Made by a program: the position numbers and the translations under genes
The notes under the pieces: generated by a model
Databases searched by the model: none
Seen by the model: the letters and a program-made list of their open reading frames with translations, nothing else
What the model was told of the DNA's origin: nothing
Shown: positions 12,194 through 21,726 of the stretch, piece by piece
Position numbering within the stretch: position 1 is the first letter of the stretch
How the letters are laid out: every line of letters starts with the position of its first letter
Source of the DNA: Anthoceros angustus
Lineage: Eukaryota > Streptophyta > Anthocerotopsida > Anthocerotales > Anthocerotaceae
Length of the DNA: 64,000 nt
Direction: 5' to 3'
NCBI GenBank assembly: GCA_010909165.1
Contig: MU008190.1
Coordinates: 1 to 64,000 of the forward strand

Positions 12194-12418
12194 CTATGAA
12201 TTCATCATCGGCATGAGCTTTATTAAAAGCTTCAATGCGTTAAGCTGGAGAGCCTTCCTTATGCTTGCGAGGAGTGCCTTGTACTCTACCTTACTAGATG
12301 AGACCTGTCGGAGGCTTTGGCTCTGCAAGAATGCGATTTCCCCGATAGGTTGTTTCAACAATAAACCAAATCCAGCCCTCTTCTTGTTGGATGCCCCAGA
12401 GCACCATAGCTCCCACAT
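12194..12418 (-). mobile_element. retroelement RNase H fragment
   Basis: A 74-aa minus-strand frame reads GASNKKRAGFGLLLKQP then VEYKALLASIRKALQL, the pattern of the retroelement/plant RNase H fold (DGASN...G.G.LL...EYEALLAGL..A). The first catalytic Asp of DGASN reads Ser (CSGASN), and no RT or integrase accompanies it, so this is a relic. It is more like Ty3/gypsy or LINE RNase H than the copia type nearby. Confidence 0.6.
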
Positions 12419-12499
12419 ATCAGTCTCTGTCCTAGGGATTCACTCCTGGATTTCATAGTGTAGCTTCATCCTTTGAGAGTACGACACATCTTTCCGAGC

Positions 12500-13040
12500 A
12501 AGCTTTCCCCATAAAAACCATGGAGATCCCCTCCATATATATAGTGCCCAAGTCAGATCAGGGTCCCCCGAAACGCCAACCTCCCAACCACCCTCAGTGC
12601 GCACTACATCACTTCTTGCTTGTCGGCGATAACCACAGAGCTTCCGTCCATGAGGATAGGCCTCAACTAAAGTTGGGGCCCCCCCAAAACGCCAACCTCT
12701 CCACCACTCTCAGTGCGCACTACCTCACTTCTTGCCTGTCGGCGATAACCATAGAGCTTCCCTCCATAAGAAGGCCTCAATTAAAGTTGGGGCCCCCCCC
12801 AGAACGCCAACCTCGCACCCCTGGTGCCCCACCACCCCCAGCGTAAACTTTTACTCCACTTTCTTTTAGGTCGCCAACCTTGCACTCATGGGGTATCTAG
12901 CTTCTTTTTTTCGGAGGGCCCCCCCAGAACGCCAACCTCGCACCCCTGGTGCCCCACCACCCCCAGCGTAAACTTTTACTCCACTTTCTTTTAGGTCGCC
13001 AACCTCGCACTCATGGGGTATCTAGCTTCTTTTTTTAGGA
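12500..13040. repeat. pyrimidine-rich direct repeats
   Basis: Two kinds of direct repeat lie here. A unit with CAACCTC...CAGTGCGCACTAC...GTCGGCGATAACC occurs at about 12570-12650 and 12690-12760. A unit from CCCCCCCAGAACGCC to GGTATCTAGCTTCTTTTTTT occurs at about 12790-12912 and 12918-13037. The second unit is the reverse complement of sequence at 13.31-13.64 kb. Confidence 0.75.
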
Positions 13041-13080
13041 GGTTATTTTTGTTATTATTTTTTCCTTTTGGGTTCGATTG

Positions 13081-13260
13081 TAGCTGAAGTCTTAGACTCA
13101 AGCAGCATTCAAGTGTCTGCTTGGTTTAAAACAGACTTGATTGGAGTTTTAGACTGAAGCAGCATTCAAGTGTCTGCTTAGTTTTAAATAGAATTGATTG
13201 GAGTCTTAGACTCAAGCAGCATTCAAGTGTCTGCTTAGTTTAAAACAGAATTGATTGCTC
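13081..13260. repeat. 57-bp tandem repeat, three copies
   Basis: AGCAGCATTCAAGTGTCTGC recurs at 13101, 13158 and 13215, a 57-bp period. A single diverged copy of the same word is present near 11240, beside the copia fragment, suggesting that this repeat derives from element-flanking sequence. Confidence 0.85.
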
Positions 13261-13310
13261 ACGTTGGCAAAAGAAAGCTTTCTTTTGGGTTTATAGAAAC
13301 CTTTCTAAAG

Positions 13311-13640
13311 TTATGCTAGGGATGGTGGGGCACCAGGGGTGCAAGGTTGGCGGTATTTAAAGGCAAAAGAAAGCTCGCTGGGGGTGGTGGGGCACCAGGG
13401 TTGCGAGATTGGCAGTATTTTCGAGGCAAAAGAAAGCTTGCTGGAGGTGGTGGGGCACCAGGGGTGCAAGGTTGGCGGGTATTTAGAGCTTTCTTTTGGG
13501 TATAGTAGGGTTTTGGGGTTTATAGGAACCCTTCTAAAGTTCACGCTGGGGGTGGTGGGGCACCAGGGGTGCGAGGTTGGCGGTATTTAGATCTTTCTTT
13601 TGGGTTTATAGAAACCCTTCTAAAGTTCACGCTGGGGGTG
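13311..13640. repeat. GGTGGGGCACCAGGGG minisatellite, inverted relative to 12.8-13.0 kb
   Basis: About five copies of a unit centred on GGTGGTGGGGCACCAGG, some joined by TTTCTTTTGGGTTTATAG and AAACCCTTCTAAAG. The core GCTGGGGGTGGTGGGGCACC is the reverse complement of the core in the 12.79-13.03 kb repeats, so the two arrays can pair as a long imperfect inverted repeat separated by about 0.3 kb. Confidence 0.8.
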
Positions 13641-13716
13641 GTGAGACCTTGAAGTTCTAAGCAATTTTGCTGATTGTGTGTTTCCTTCGTGGTGACAAGG
13701 CGTGATTTACAGACTC

Positions 13717-14400
13717 CTAGCGAGCGCAAAATGGGCTGGCCACGAGATTTCGACCGCATTGAGGATCCCTGCTTGTGGCGCAGCACATCTTGTCATTTCG
13801 AAGACTGCCGCATCTGCCCTTACCCATAGGTAATGCAATCATATCCTGCTTCTCGTGTGAAGTTTGTGGAGATAGTGTTGTAGTTAGTTTCTCCCCCATT
13901 GCTGAGGGTGTAGCTACGGAGTGAGCACCATCAAGGTTAAACTTTTTCATAATCTCCTTGATGTATTTTGTCTGATGGAGAGTAATTGTGCCCAGATCCC
14001 TGTTTCGCAAAATCTGAATACCAAGGCAAAATTGAAGGTCTCCTTAATCAGTCATCTCGAATTCCTGACGGAGCATGTCCTTGACCTGAGCTAGCTGACT
14101 AGTGATGTTGCTCAACAACACACAGTCATCAACATAGAGTGCAAGGACAACGAAGAGACCGCCATCAGCCATGTAGAAGACATTACTGTCAGCAGGTGAC
14201 TATTGAAACCCCAGCTTGCGTAGATATTTCATTATGCGTTTGTACCAGGCACGAGGGCTTTGCTTTAGCCCATAAATAGTCTTCAAGAGCTTGCACACCT
14301 TACGAGGCCACTTCTTGCTAACAAACCCCTCCGGTTGATCCATGTACATAACCTCCTCAAGTTCACCATGTAGAAAGGCAGTGCACACATAGAGTAATCT
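13717..14400 (-). mobile_element. Ty1/copia reverse transcriptase fragment
   Basis: Two minus-strand frames carry copia RT sequence: 14388-14200 (CTAFLHGELEEVMYMDQPEGF, then KTIYGLKQSPRAWY) and 14010-13717 (ITLHQTKYIKEIMKKFN, then HSVATPS). The YVDD-region peptide is visible between them in a further frame near 14110-14150 (plus-strand CAACATAGAGTGCAAGGAC). The frames are interrupted, so this is a pseudogene. It encodes the RT part missing from the fragment at 9.4-11.2 kb, but lies on the wrong side of it for one collinear element. Confidence 0.85.
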
Positions 14401-14965
14401 AGGGAGGGTGGCACCTCATCCCGATAGTGATGCGATCTAAGAGTCATTTAACGAGGGAGTTCTGATGAACTTATAGCTACCATGTCACTCCTCAAGGGAG
14501 GACCTCTTAGTAAAATTTATGATCACATATTTTATTTTATGAAAAATATCAAATAATCTCATTAGATATATATACATTTCTAAGATCCAAAGAAGGATTC
14601 TTCATGAAAGAAATATGGTTAGATGAGATTATTTGATAATTTTTATATCACTTCAAAAGAAGAAAAGACCTTGAAATATCATGTGGATAGTTATACTTCA
14701 TACTAACTAAGATTACATCTAAGTAATTAATTTTATATAACTAGCAACTAAATAAAAATATATTTAAGATATTACTCTACCAACTTTGCTAAGGTTGTAG
14801 AGTCGCTAAAAACAAAAGTCGAAACCCTAAGATTGAGGAGTGTAATGAGAGTAAGACTCACACTCCTTCCCGTGTGGGCACGCGAATGACGTGAATGCTA
14901 CATGACGCGGGGCGAGGGGAAGGATTCGTAGTGTTCATGATTTTGTAACTCGGCGCTGGAGCGCT
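14401..14965. other. upstream region of the BIG5 gene
   Basis: AT-rich from about 14500 to 14800, then more GC-rich towards the start codon. No coding sequence is recognised; it presumably contains the promoter and 5' UTR of the ARF-GEF gene. Confidence 0.4.
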
Positions 14966-17900
14966 ATGGCGGATGCTGGGGGCGCGTTTGTGACCCGTGC
15001 CTTCGAGCGCATGCTGAAGGAGGCCAGCGGGAGGAAGCAAAGCAATCTGCGGGAGGCTCTCAAGGCTTATTTGGAGAGGTCGCAGACTCCAGATCCGAGT
15101 GATCTGCAGCATGCATCTGCCAATGAGGTGGACGTTGGGTCTCAGGCGTCGGAGAATGCTTCGGAAGGGGAGCCGGCAGCTCCGGCTGCTGCTGTGGAAG
15201 CTGCAGCAGTGCCTGCTCCTGTCCGGCCCGCAAGCACCGGCCAGTCTGCTGCTGCAAGTTTGGCGGAAGCAGGTCACAATTTGGACGGCTCTGAGGCAGA
15301 TCTGGTAGTTCTTCCACTGCGTCTCGCTATCGAGACCAAGCAGGCTAGGCTTGTCGAGACAGCCCTCGATTGCTTGCATAAGCTTATAGCATACGGGCAT
15401 TTGGGAGGGGAGGCTGGTGTTGAGGGTGGTAAGAATGGAGTTATGGCCACGCAATTGTTCACTCTGGTCTGCGGTTGTGCCGACAACAATGCATCCGATT
15501 CTGTAATTTTGCAGGTGATCAAGGTCCTCCTCACTGCTGTGGCTTCCAGTGCTTTCCAAGTGCATGGGGAGTGCCTCTTGACTGCGATCAAGACGTGTTA
15601 CAATATTGTCCTTAGCAGTAAGAATCCGGTCAATCAGGCCACCGCGAAGGCAACCTTGACGCAGATGATCAGCCTTGTATGCAAGAGGATGGAATCGGAG
15701 GCACAGAACGTCTCCGATCCGGGACGGGTGCAGGCAGCACCTGTTGAAGTAACCTCCAGCGGTAGTTTCGGGGAAGGTGACGGGAAATCTGATGCTGCCG
15801 AGAGCAGCCATCTTGGAGCTCCTGAAATAGGAGAAGCGGATTCTGCTTTGGAAAGCAGCTCGCCGAGTGCGTCGTACCCCGCACCTGTGACGCTTGAAGT
15901 TCTCCAAACTCTTGCTGTGCATGATGACATCAAGGGTCTTGAGGATGCGCTTGGGAAGGCAGTTCTGTCAGAGGGTGAAATGAAGACGGGGGGAGGTGCG
16001 GATCTAGAAAATCTGGCTGTGCATCAACGAGATGCACAGCTCGTGTTTCGCACTGTCTGTAAAATGTCCATGAAAGATGGCAATGATGACTTGGTCAACA
16101 GGAGCAGGATTCTCTCCCTTGAGCTTCTGCTGGGTTTACTGGAGAGTATGGGCAATTCCAACTCCCTGTTCCTGGACTCTGTGAAAGCGTACTTGTGCTA
16201 CGCGTTGCTCCGGGCTTGCGTGTCTGCCAATTCATCCATCTTTGAGCTCTCATGTGCCATCTTTAATGTGTTGTTACTCCGCTTCCGAGAGAGTCTGAAG
16301 GGAGAGATCGGAGTTTTCTACCCACTTATCATCTTGCGATCACTTGAAAGTCCCGAGAGTCCACTTCACCAACGGACGGTGGTCTTGAAGCAGTTGGAGA
16401 AGCTCTGCTTGAACCCTCAGCTCCTGGCAGATGTATTCATCAACTATGATTGTGATCTGAAAGCCACCAACCTGTTTGAACGGATGGTCAATTCTCTATC
16501 GAAAATGGCACAGGGGACTTTGAATCTGGAATCAAGTGGTGGTCAGGTAGCACAGGTCAACCCTCTAAAATTTTCGTCACTCCAGTGCCTTGTCAATGTT
16601 CTCAAGTCTCTCGTGCAGTGGACCGCCAAGCATCAGGAAGCCAGTGCAAGTTGGGATACTGTAGCTGCTGAAACTAGTGCAGGAGTTAGTGCTGCTGATT
16701 CTTCCAGGGGCTGGGCCAATTTCGATGGAATTGAGGCTGAGATCAAGGAAGAGACACAAGCCGACTTTGGCAGAGCCAAAGCACATAAGTCCACTTTGGA
16801 GGCCGCAGTGGCTGAGTTCAACCGCAAACCAGAGAAAGGGGTCAAATATCTGGTGGAGTACAAGCTGGCTGAAAAGGATCCGAAAGCTGTGGCACATTTT
16901 CTCAGATCAACTCAAGGGTTGAGCAAGGCAATGATTGGTGACTATCTGGGACAGCATGAGGAGTTTCCACTGTCTGTCATGCATGCTTATGTGGACGACT
17001 TCAACTTCACTGGCCTGAAGTTTGACCAAGCCATTCGCGAATTTCTCAATGGATTTCGTTTGCCCGGTGAAGCTCAGAAGATCGATCGCATAATGGAAAA
17101 ATTTGCAGAGCGTTTCTGCCGCAACAATCCAGGTCTTTTTAGGAATGCTGACACTGCTTATGTGTTGGCTTATGCCGTCATCATGCTCAACACAGATGCA
17201 CACAACCCCCTCGTGTCATCAAAGATGTCTAAAGCTGATTTTGTGAAGATCAATTCGGGCCAGCCTGGTGATCAAGAGGAAGAACATGCACCAAGAGAAC
17301 TCTTAGAGGAGATCTATGAGTCCATTGTGAGAGATGAGATCAGGATGAAGGATGATGGCACCAATGCCATCAGGAAGGATCCGAGGAGGAGAGATGCTGA
17401 AGAGAAGAGCAGATTGGTGGATGTTCTAAATCTTGGTCTGCCAAGGAGGAAGGCAGCTGTTGACACAAAAAAGGAAAGCGAGGAGATTGTGCAACGGACA
17501 CAGGATTTGTTCAAGAAGGGAGGGGTACAGAGTGGTGTCTTTCACGTCGCTAAGCAGATTGAGCTCGCTCGCCCAATGCTAGAAGCTGTTGGTTGGCCTC
17601 TGCTTGCTGCGTTTTCTGTCACCATGGAGGATAGTGACAATAGACCACGGGTTCTGTTGTGCATGGAAGGGTTCCGGATGGGTGTGCATTTGACCAAGGT
17701 TCTTGGCATGGAAACAATGCGCTATGCTTTTCTGACCTCCTTGGTGAGATTTACGTACACACATTCTCCCAGGGAGATGCGTACAAAGAACGTGGAAGCT
17801 CTGAAAACCCTACTTGGGATGGCGGAAAATGAACCTGATGCTTTGCAAGACACCTGGAATGCTTTACTGGAATGTGTTTCAAGGTTGGAGTACATCACCT

Positions 17901-20404
17901 CCTCGTCAAGTGTTGCAATAACACTCATGCAGGGTTCCAACCAGGTTTCCAGGGAGGCCCTCCTGCACTCCCTTGTTGAGCTCACGGGGAAGCCAACTGA
18001 ACAGGTATTTGTAAATAGTGTCAAGCTACCCAGTGATGTGATTGTGGAGTTTTTCACTGCTCTGTGCTCAATATCAGCAGAGGAGTTGAAGCAGTCTCCT
18101 CCTCGTGTGTTCAGTTTGCAAAAACTCGTTGAGATCAGCTACTACAACATCACTCGTATCCGTATGGTGTGGGCTAGGATATGGGCAGTTCTCTCTGTTC
18201 ACTTTGTAGCAGCTGGAAGTCACCCTGATGAGAAGATTTCCATGTATGCTATTGATTCACTGAGGCAGCTCGCCATCAAATACCTTGAAAGGGCGGAGCT
18301 AGCAAATTTCAGTTTTCAGAATGATATTCTCAAGCCTTTTGTGATCCTGATGCGAAACAGCAGGAGTCGAACCATACGAGCCCTCATTGTAGACTGCATT
18401 GTGCAGATGATAAAGTCCAAAATTGCTAGCATCAAGTCAGGTTGGCGGAGTGTCTTTATGGTATTCACAACTGCTGCAACTGATGAGAATGAAGCGATTG
18501 CAGATGTGGCATTTGAGAATGTTGAGCAGGTTATCCTGGAACATTTTGATCAGGTTGTTGGGGACTGCCTTATGGACTGTGTAAACTGCCTCATCGCGTT
18601 TGCCACCAACAAAGCCAGCTCTCGCACAAGTCTAAAAGCTATTGCTCTTCTCAGGATTTGTGAAGATCGACTTGCTGAAGGCCGTATACCAGGGGGTGCA
18701 TTTAGGGTAATTGAAGACACAGGGAAGGGTGCAGATCTGGAGGTGGCTGAATACTATTGGTTTCCTATGCTGGCAGGCCTTTCAGATCTCACCTCGGATC
18801 CTCGTGTTGATGTGAGGAACTGTGCACTGGAGGTGTTGTTTGACCTGCTGAAAGAAAGAGGTCACAAGTTCTCAAGTGCGTTTTGGGAGAGCGTCTTTCA
18901 TAGAGTGTTGTTTCCCATCTTTGATTATGTCAGGCATGCGGGAAAGGATGGTGAAAAGCCACCCTCTGCAGATCAGTGGCTTAGGGAGACATGCATCCAC
19001 TCCCTCCGCCTACTTTGTGATTTGTTCAGCACTTTCTACAAGGAAGTTTCATATTTGCTGCCGTCCTTGTTGGGATTGTTGATTGACTGTGCGACAAGAC
19101 CAGACCAAGCTTTGGCTTCAATTTCAGTTGCAGCTCTTGTCCACCTCGCAGAAGTTGGAGGGCATCAATTCAGCAGCAAGGACTGGACTACTCTGTTGGA
19201 CAGCATCCGAGAGGCATGTCAAACCACACAGCCGATTGAGCTTCTCAGTTCTAGTAATGGTGCCAGTCTTCGGACAGACAGTTGGTCAAGAATGAGAAAG
19301 CCGGGAACGTTGACCCCTCTTCACAGTTTCAGTGGAGACGTCACCCCTGGTAGTCATTCTGATCTAGGAACAACCTCGGATGCTGAGAGTTCTGAGCATT
19401 ATGAAAACGGACAAACCTATGCAGGGACACCCCACAGTAATGGAGGGCCACACTTTCGACAGTCTTTTCATGTACAGGAACGGCATGGTTCAGAAGCAGA
19501 AGAACTGTCAGCCTCAGAGAACAGGCAGTCGGGCGGCAGCCCTGTAGCTGGGCAGACCAGTGGACGAAGGTTTATGGGAAGTGTAATGGACACGCTTCTG
19601 CTGAAGAATTTCAAGGCGAGAGGTCGTCTAGCTGACTCTGCAGGTCTGTCAGCTGCTGCTCAGGTCGTTGATGCAGGAGAACAGATCCCTGAGGATGTTG
19701 AAGAGGATCCTGCCGTTCCTGTTGTAAGGACGAAATGTGTTGTCCAGCTATTACTCCTGGCTGTCATTGACAGCTTCCAGAAAAATCACTGGAGCAGATT
19801 TGAGCAGTCACACAAGATACTCATAATGGATACTCTCCTGTCTCTGGTTAATTTTGCGGCGTCCTATAACTCCAATGCCAATCTGCGAGCGCGTATGCAG
19901 CAACATTCTGGGGACAGGCCTCCACAGAACTTGTTGCGATTGGAGGTTGAGGCTACTCGGGTGTATCTCACCGTTCTCAATAAGGCTGCTGCTGTTGGTT
20001 CGAAGTATGAAGCTGTCGCCAACGGGACAAGGAGTCTTCCGCTGGTGGAATTGGAGAATGACATCGAGGATGAGGAGGTTGACAGGGAAGGGGACGAAAA
20101 GCTGAGAGAAGAATCGGAAAGGCGGCTGGTTGCCTTCTTTGGGCATATTCTGAAGGAGGCTGCGACTCTCCAGCCGACTCCTGGACATCCTGTCCAAGCT
20201 GACACGCGCAGATGCTTGGCTTTGCGGTCACCAGTTACAGTGAAGGTGCTAACTGCCATGTCTCAGATGGACAGGGGATTGTTCAAGAAGTACCTTCCCG
20301 AATTCTATCCATACTTCACGAAGCTCATCTGCAGTGAGCAGTTGGATGTCCGAAGGGCACTGGGCGACGTCTTCAAAGTACAACTTGTAGCTCTTTTGCC
20401 GTGA
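14966..20404 (+). CDS. BIG5: BIG5-type ARF guanine-nucleotide exchange factor
   Basis: A single uninterrupted 1812-aa open frame. It is a large Sec7-family ARF-GEF, which loads GTP onto ARF GTPases at the trans-Golgi/early endosome to drive coat recruitment and vesicle traffic. Order: N-terminal DCB region, HUS box region, Sec7 domain at about residues 605-790, then the long HDS helical repeats. The catalytic glutamic finger is E702 in LPGEAQKIDR, followed by the conserved AYAVIMLNTDAHNP helix. The N-terminus (GAFVTRAFERMLKEA) resembles plant BIG5/BEN1/MIN7 rather than BIG1-4. The length fits the family (about 1,700-1,800 aa). The start is the first ATG, in a favourable context (GCTATGGCG). 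Unusually, no intron interrupts 5.4 kb, whereas neighbouring genes are intron-rich. The PPT gene starts only 278 bp downstream. Confidence 0.95.
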   Translation: MADAGGAFVTRAFERMLKEASGRKQSNLREALKAYLERSQTPDPSDLQHASANEVDVGSQASENASEGEPAAPAAAVEAAAVPAPVRPASTGQSAAASLAEAGHNLDGSEADLVVLPLRLAIETKQARLVETALDCLHKLIAYGHLGGEAGVEGGKNGVMATQLFTLVCGCADNNASDSVILQVIKVLLTAVASSAFQVHGECLLTAIKTCYNIVLSSKNPVNQATAKATLTQMISLVCKRMESEAQNVSDPGRVQAAPVEVTSSGSFGEGDGKSDAAESSHLGAPEIGEADSALESSSPSASYPAPVTLEVLQTLAVHDDIKGLEDALGKAVLSEGEMKTGGGADLENLAVHQRDAQLVFRTVCKMSMKDGNDDLVNRSRILSLELLLGLLESMGNSNSLFLDSVKAYLCYALLRACVSANSSIFELSCAIFNVLLLRFRESLKGEIGVFYPLIILRSLESPESPLHQRTVVLKQLEKLCLNPQLLADVFINYDCDLKATNLFERMVNSLSKMAQGTLNLESSGGQVAQVNPLKFSSLQCLVNVLKSLVQWTAKHQEASASWDTVAAETSAGVSAADSSRGWANFDGIEAEIKEETQADFGRAKAHKSTLEAAVAEFNRKPEKGVKYLVEYKLAEKDPKAVAHFLRSTQGLSKAMIGDYLGQHEEFPLSVMHAYVDDFNFTGLKFDQAIREFLNGFRLPGEAQKIDRIMEKFAERFCRNNPGLFRNADTAYVLAYAVIMLNTDAHNPLVSSKMSKADFVKINSGQPGDQEEEHAPRELLEEIYESIVRDEIRMKDDGTNAIRKDPRRRDAEEKSRLVDVLNLGLPRRKAAVDTKKESEEIVQRTQDLFKKGGVQSGVFHVAKQIELARPMLEAVGWPLLAAFSVTMEDSDNRPRVLLCMEGFRMGVHLTKVLGMETMRYAFLTSLVRFTYTHSPREMRTKNVEALKTLLGMAENEPDALQDTWNALLECVSRLEYITSSSSVAITLMQGSNQVSREALLHSLVELTGKPTEQVFVNSVKLPSDVIVEFFTALCSISAEELKQSPPRVFSLQKLVEISYYNITRIRMVWARIWAVLSVHFVAAGSHPDEKISMYAIDSLRQLAIKYLERAELANFSFQNDILKPFVILMRNSRSRTIRALIVDCIVQMIKSKIASIKSGWRSVFMVFTTAATDENEAIADVAFENVEQVILEHFDQVVGDCLMDCVNCLIAFATNKASSRTSLKAIALLRICEDRLAEGRIPGGAFRVIEDTGKGADLEVAEYYWFPMLAGLSDLTSDPRVDVRNCALEVLFDLLKERGHKFSSAFWESVFHRVLFPIFDYVRHAGKDGEKPPSADQWLRETCIHSLRLLCDLFSTFYKEVSYLLPSLLGLLIDCATRPDQALASISVAALVHLAEVGGHQFSSKDWTTLLDSIREACQTTQPIELLSSSNGASLRTDSWSRMRKPGTLTPLHSFSGDVTPGSHSDLGTTSDAESSEHYENGQTYAGTPHSNGGPHFRQSFHVQERHGSEAEELSASENRQSGGSPVAGQTSGRRFMGSVMDTLLLKNFKARGRLADSAGLSAAAQVVDAGEQIPEDVEEDPAVPVVRTKCVVQLLLLAVIDSFQKNHWSRFEQSHKILIMDTLLSLVNFAASYNSNANLRARMQQHSGDRPPQNLLRLEVEATRVYLTVLNKAAAVGSKYEAVANGTRSLPLVELENDIEDEEVDREGDEKLREESERRLVAFFGHILKEAATLQPTPGHPVQADTRRCLALRSPVTVKVLTAMSQMDRGLFKKYLPEFYPYFTKLICSEQLDVRRALGDVFKVQLVALLP

Positions 20405-20682
20405 GCATAGGATCTTCTTGTTTGAGAGAAGCAGGGGTGAGGCAATTAGAACACTGGAGCTCTGCTTCTAGTGGAGTTCACGCCATTTTTGTACACAGCA
20501 TCCGTAATCTGGAACAAGCTGTATCTCCGTATTTTCCTTCTGGAGTTTCGGAGTTTCGGAGTTTCAGCCACACCCATTGCGTATGCCCATGTCTTCCACT
20601 TGTTTATTTAAATCTTCACTTGGAGGGAGCGACTTCCAGCAGAGGCCAAGTAGTTGAAGACCTTGAGCAGCCTGGGCTAGCT

Positions 20683-21606
20683 ATGGCCGCCTTGCCTCTG
20701 CTTTTTGCGTTGCTGACGGGATTGGCAATGTTCGAATCAGGAGACGCTTTGCCGTTCATTGTGTTACATGGAATCGGCGACCAATGCAAGAATTCAGGCC
20801 TCGCCGGACTCACCGAGTTCCTGAGCACTGCAACAGGCACCCAAGGCTTTTGTATCGAGATCGGCAATGGAGCAAGTGACTCCTTCTTCATGCCCATGGA
20901 GAAGCAGGCGGAGGCGGCGTGCAGCTCGGTGAAGGCGATCCCCGAGCTCAAGGAGGGTTACAACATAGTGGGATTGTCGCAAGGGAATCTGGTAGGGCGA
21001 GGATTGATCGAGTGGTGCGATGGCGGACCTGCTGTTCACAACTTCATCTCCATCGGCGGGCCGCATGGTGGCACGGCCTCCGTCCCCGCCTGCACCACCC
21101 TCACCATTTGCATTCTGGTTGACGCCGTGATCAAGCTCGGGGTGTACACGGCTTACGTGCAGAACCACTTGGCTCCGGCAGGCTATGTGAAGATCCCCAA
21201 CGACTTGGAGCATTACTACAAAGGTTGTCTGTTTTTGCCCAAGCTCAATAACGAGCTTCCAGCCAGCCGCAACGCCACCTACAGGGAGCGCATGGCCAGC
21301 ATCGACCATCTCGTGCTGATCATGTTTGAGATGGACACCATAATCTTGCCCCCCGAGACTGCCTGGTTTGGCTTCTTCGCTGACAATAACTTCAACACCA
21401 TCTTGCAGCCGCAGCAGACCGCCCTTTACGTCGAGGATTGGATTGGGCTGCAGGTGCTGGACAAGTCTGGGCGTGTCAGCTTCGTCGCTTTGCCGGGTAA
21501 TCACCTCGACATATCTCAGGCTCAACTCTTGCAGCATGTTGTTCCATACCTCAAGATAACTTCAGTGCCACGCACCTTCGTCTCGAAACTTGCCATGGCT
21601 CTTTAG
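20683..21606 (+). CDS. PPT1: palmitoyl-protein thioesterase (PPT1 family)
   Basis: 307-aa lysosomal/vacuolar-type thioesterase that removes S-linked fatty acyl groups from proteins. The ATG at 20683 is chosen because it opens with a hydrophobic signal peptide (AALPLLFALLTGLAMF) just before the LPFIVLHGIGD core. The longer frame back to 20401 begins with GTG, overlaps the BIG5 stop and is not family-like. Catalytic triad by family pattern: S99 in GLSQG, D218 in FEMDT, H274 in PGNHLD; their spacing matches human PPT1 (S115, D233, H289) almost exactly. IGGPHGG, a family motif, follows. The gene is a single exon. Its stop lies 120 bp from the stop of the convergent AspRS gene. Confidence 0.93.
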   Translation: MAALPLLFALLTGLAMFESGDALPFIVLHGIGDQCKNSGLAGLTEFLSTATGTQGFCIEIGNGASDSFFMPMEKQAEAACSSVKAIPELKEGYNIVGLSQGNLVGRGLIEWCDGGPAVHNFISIGGPHGGTASVPACTTLTICILVDAVIKLGVYTAYVQNHLAPAGYVKIPNDLEHYYKGCLFLPKLNNELPASRNATYRERMASIDHLVLIMFEMDTIILPPETAWFGFFADNNFNTILQPQQTALYVEDWIGLQVLDKSGRVSFVALPGNHLDISQAQLLQHVVPYLKITSVPRTFVSKLAMAL

Positions 21607-21726
21607 TTCTGCCAAGTTTGAAAGAAAGATTCAATTTGTCGTAGTGGTGTAATCCTCTCTCCAAGCAGTAGCACAAGGTGCCATTTGCGGCATAGATACT
21701 CCACTGCTGGCGACGTGGATTAAGAG

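Noticed and set aside
20401-20682. Upstream extension of the thioesterase frame
   Set aside because: It starts with GTG, overlaps the BIG5 stop codon and precedes a good signal peptide at the ATG at 20683.
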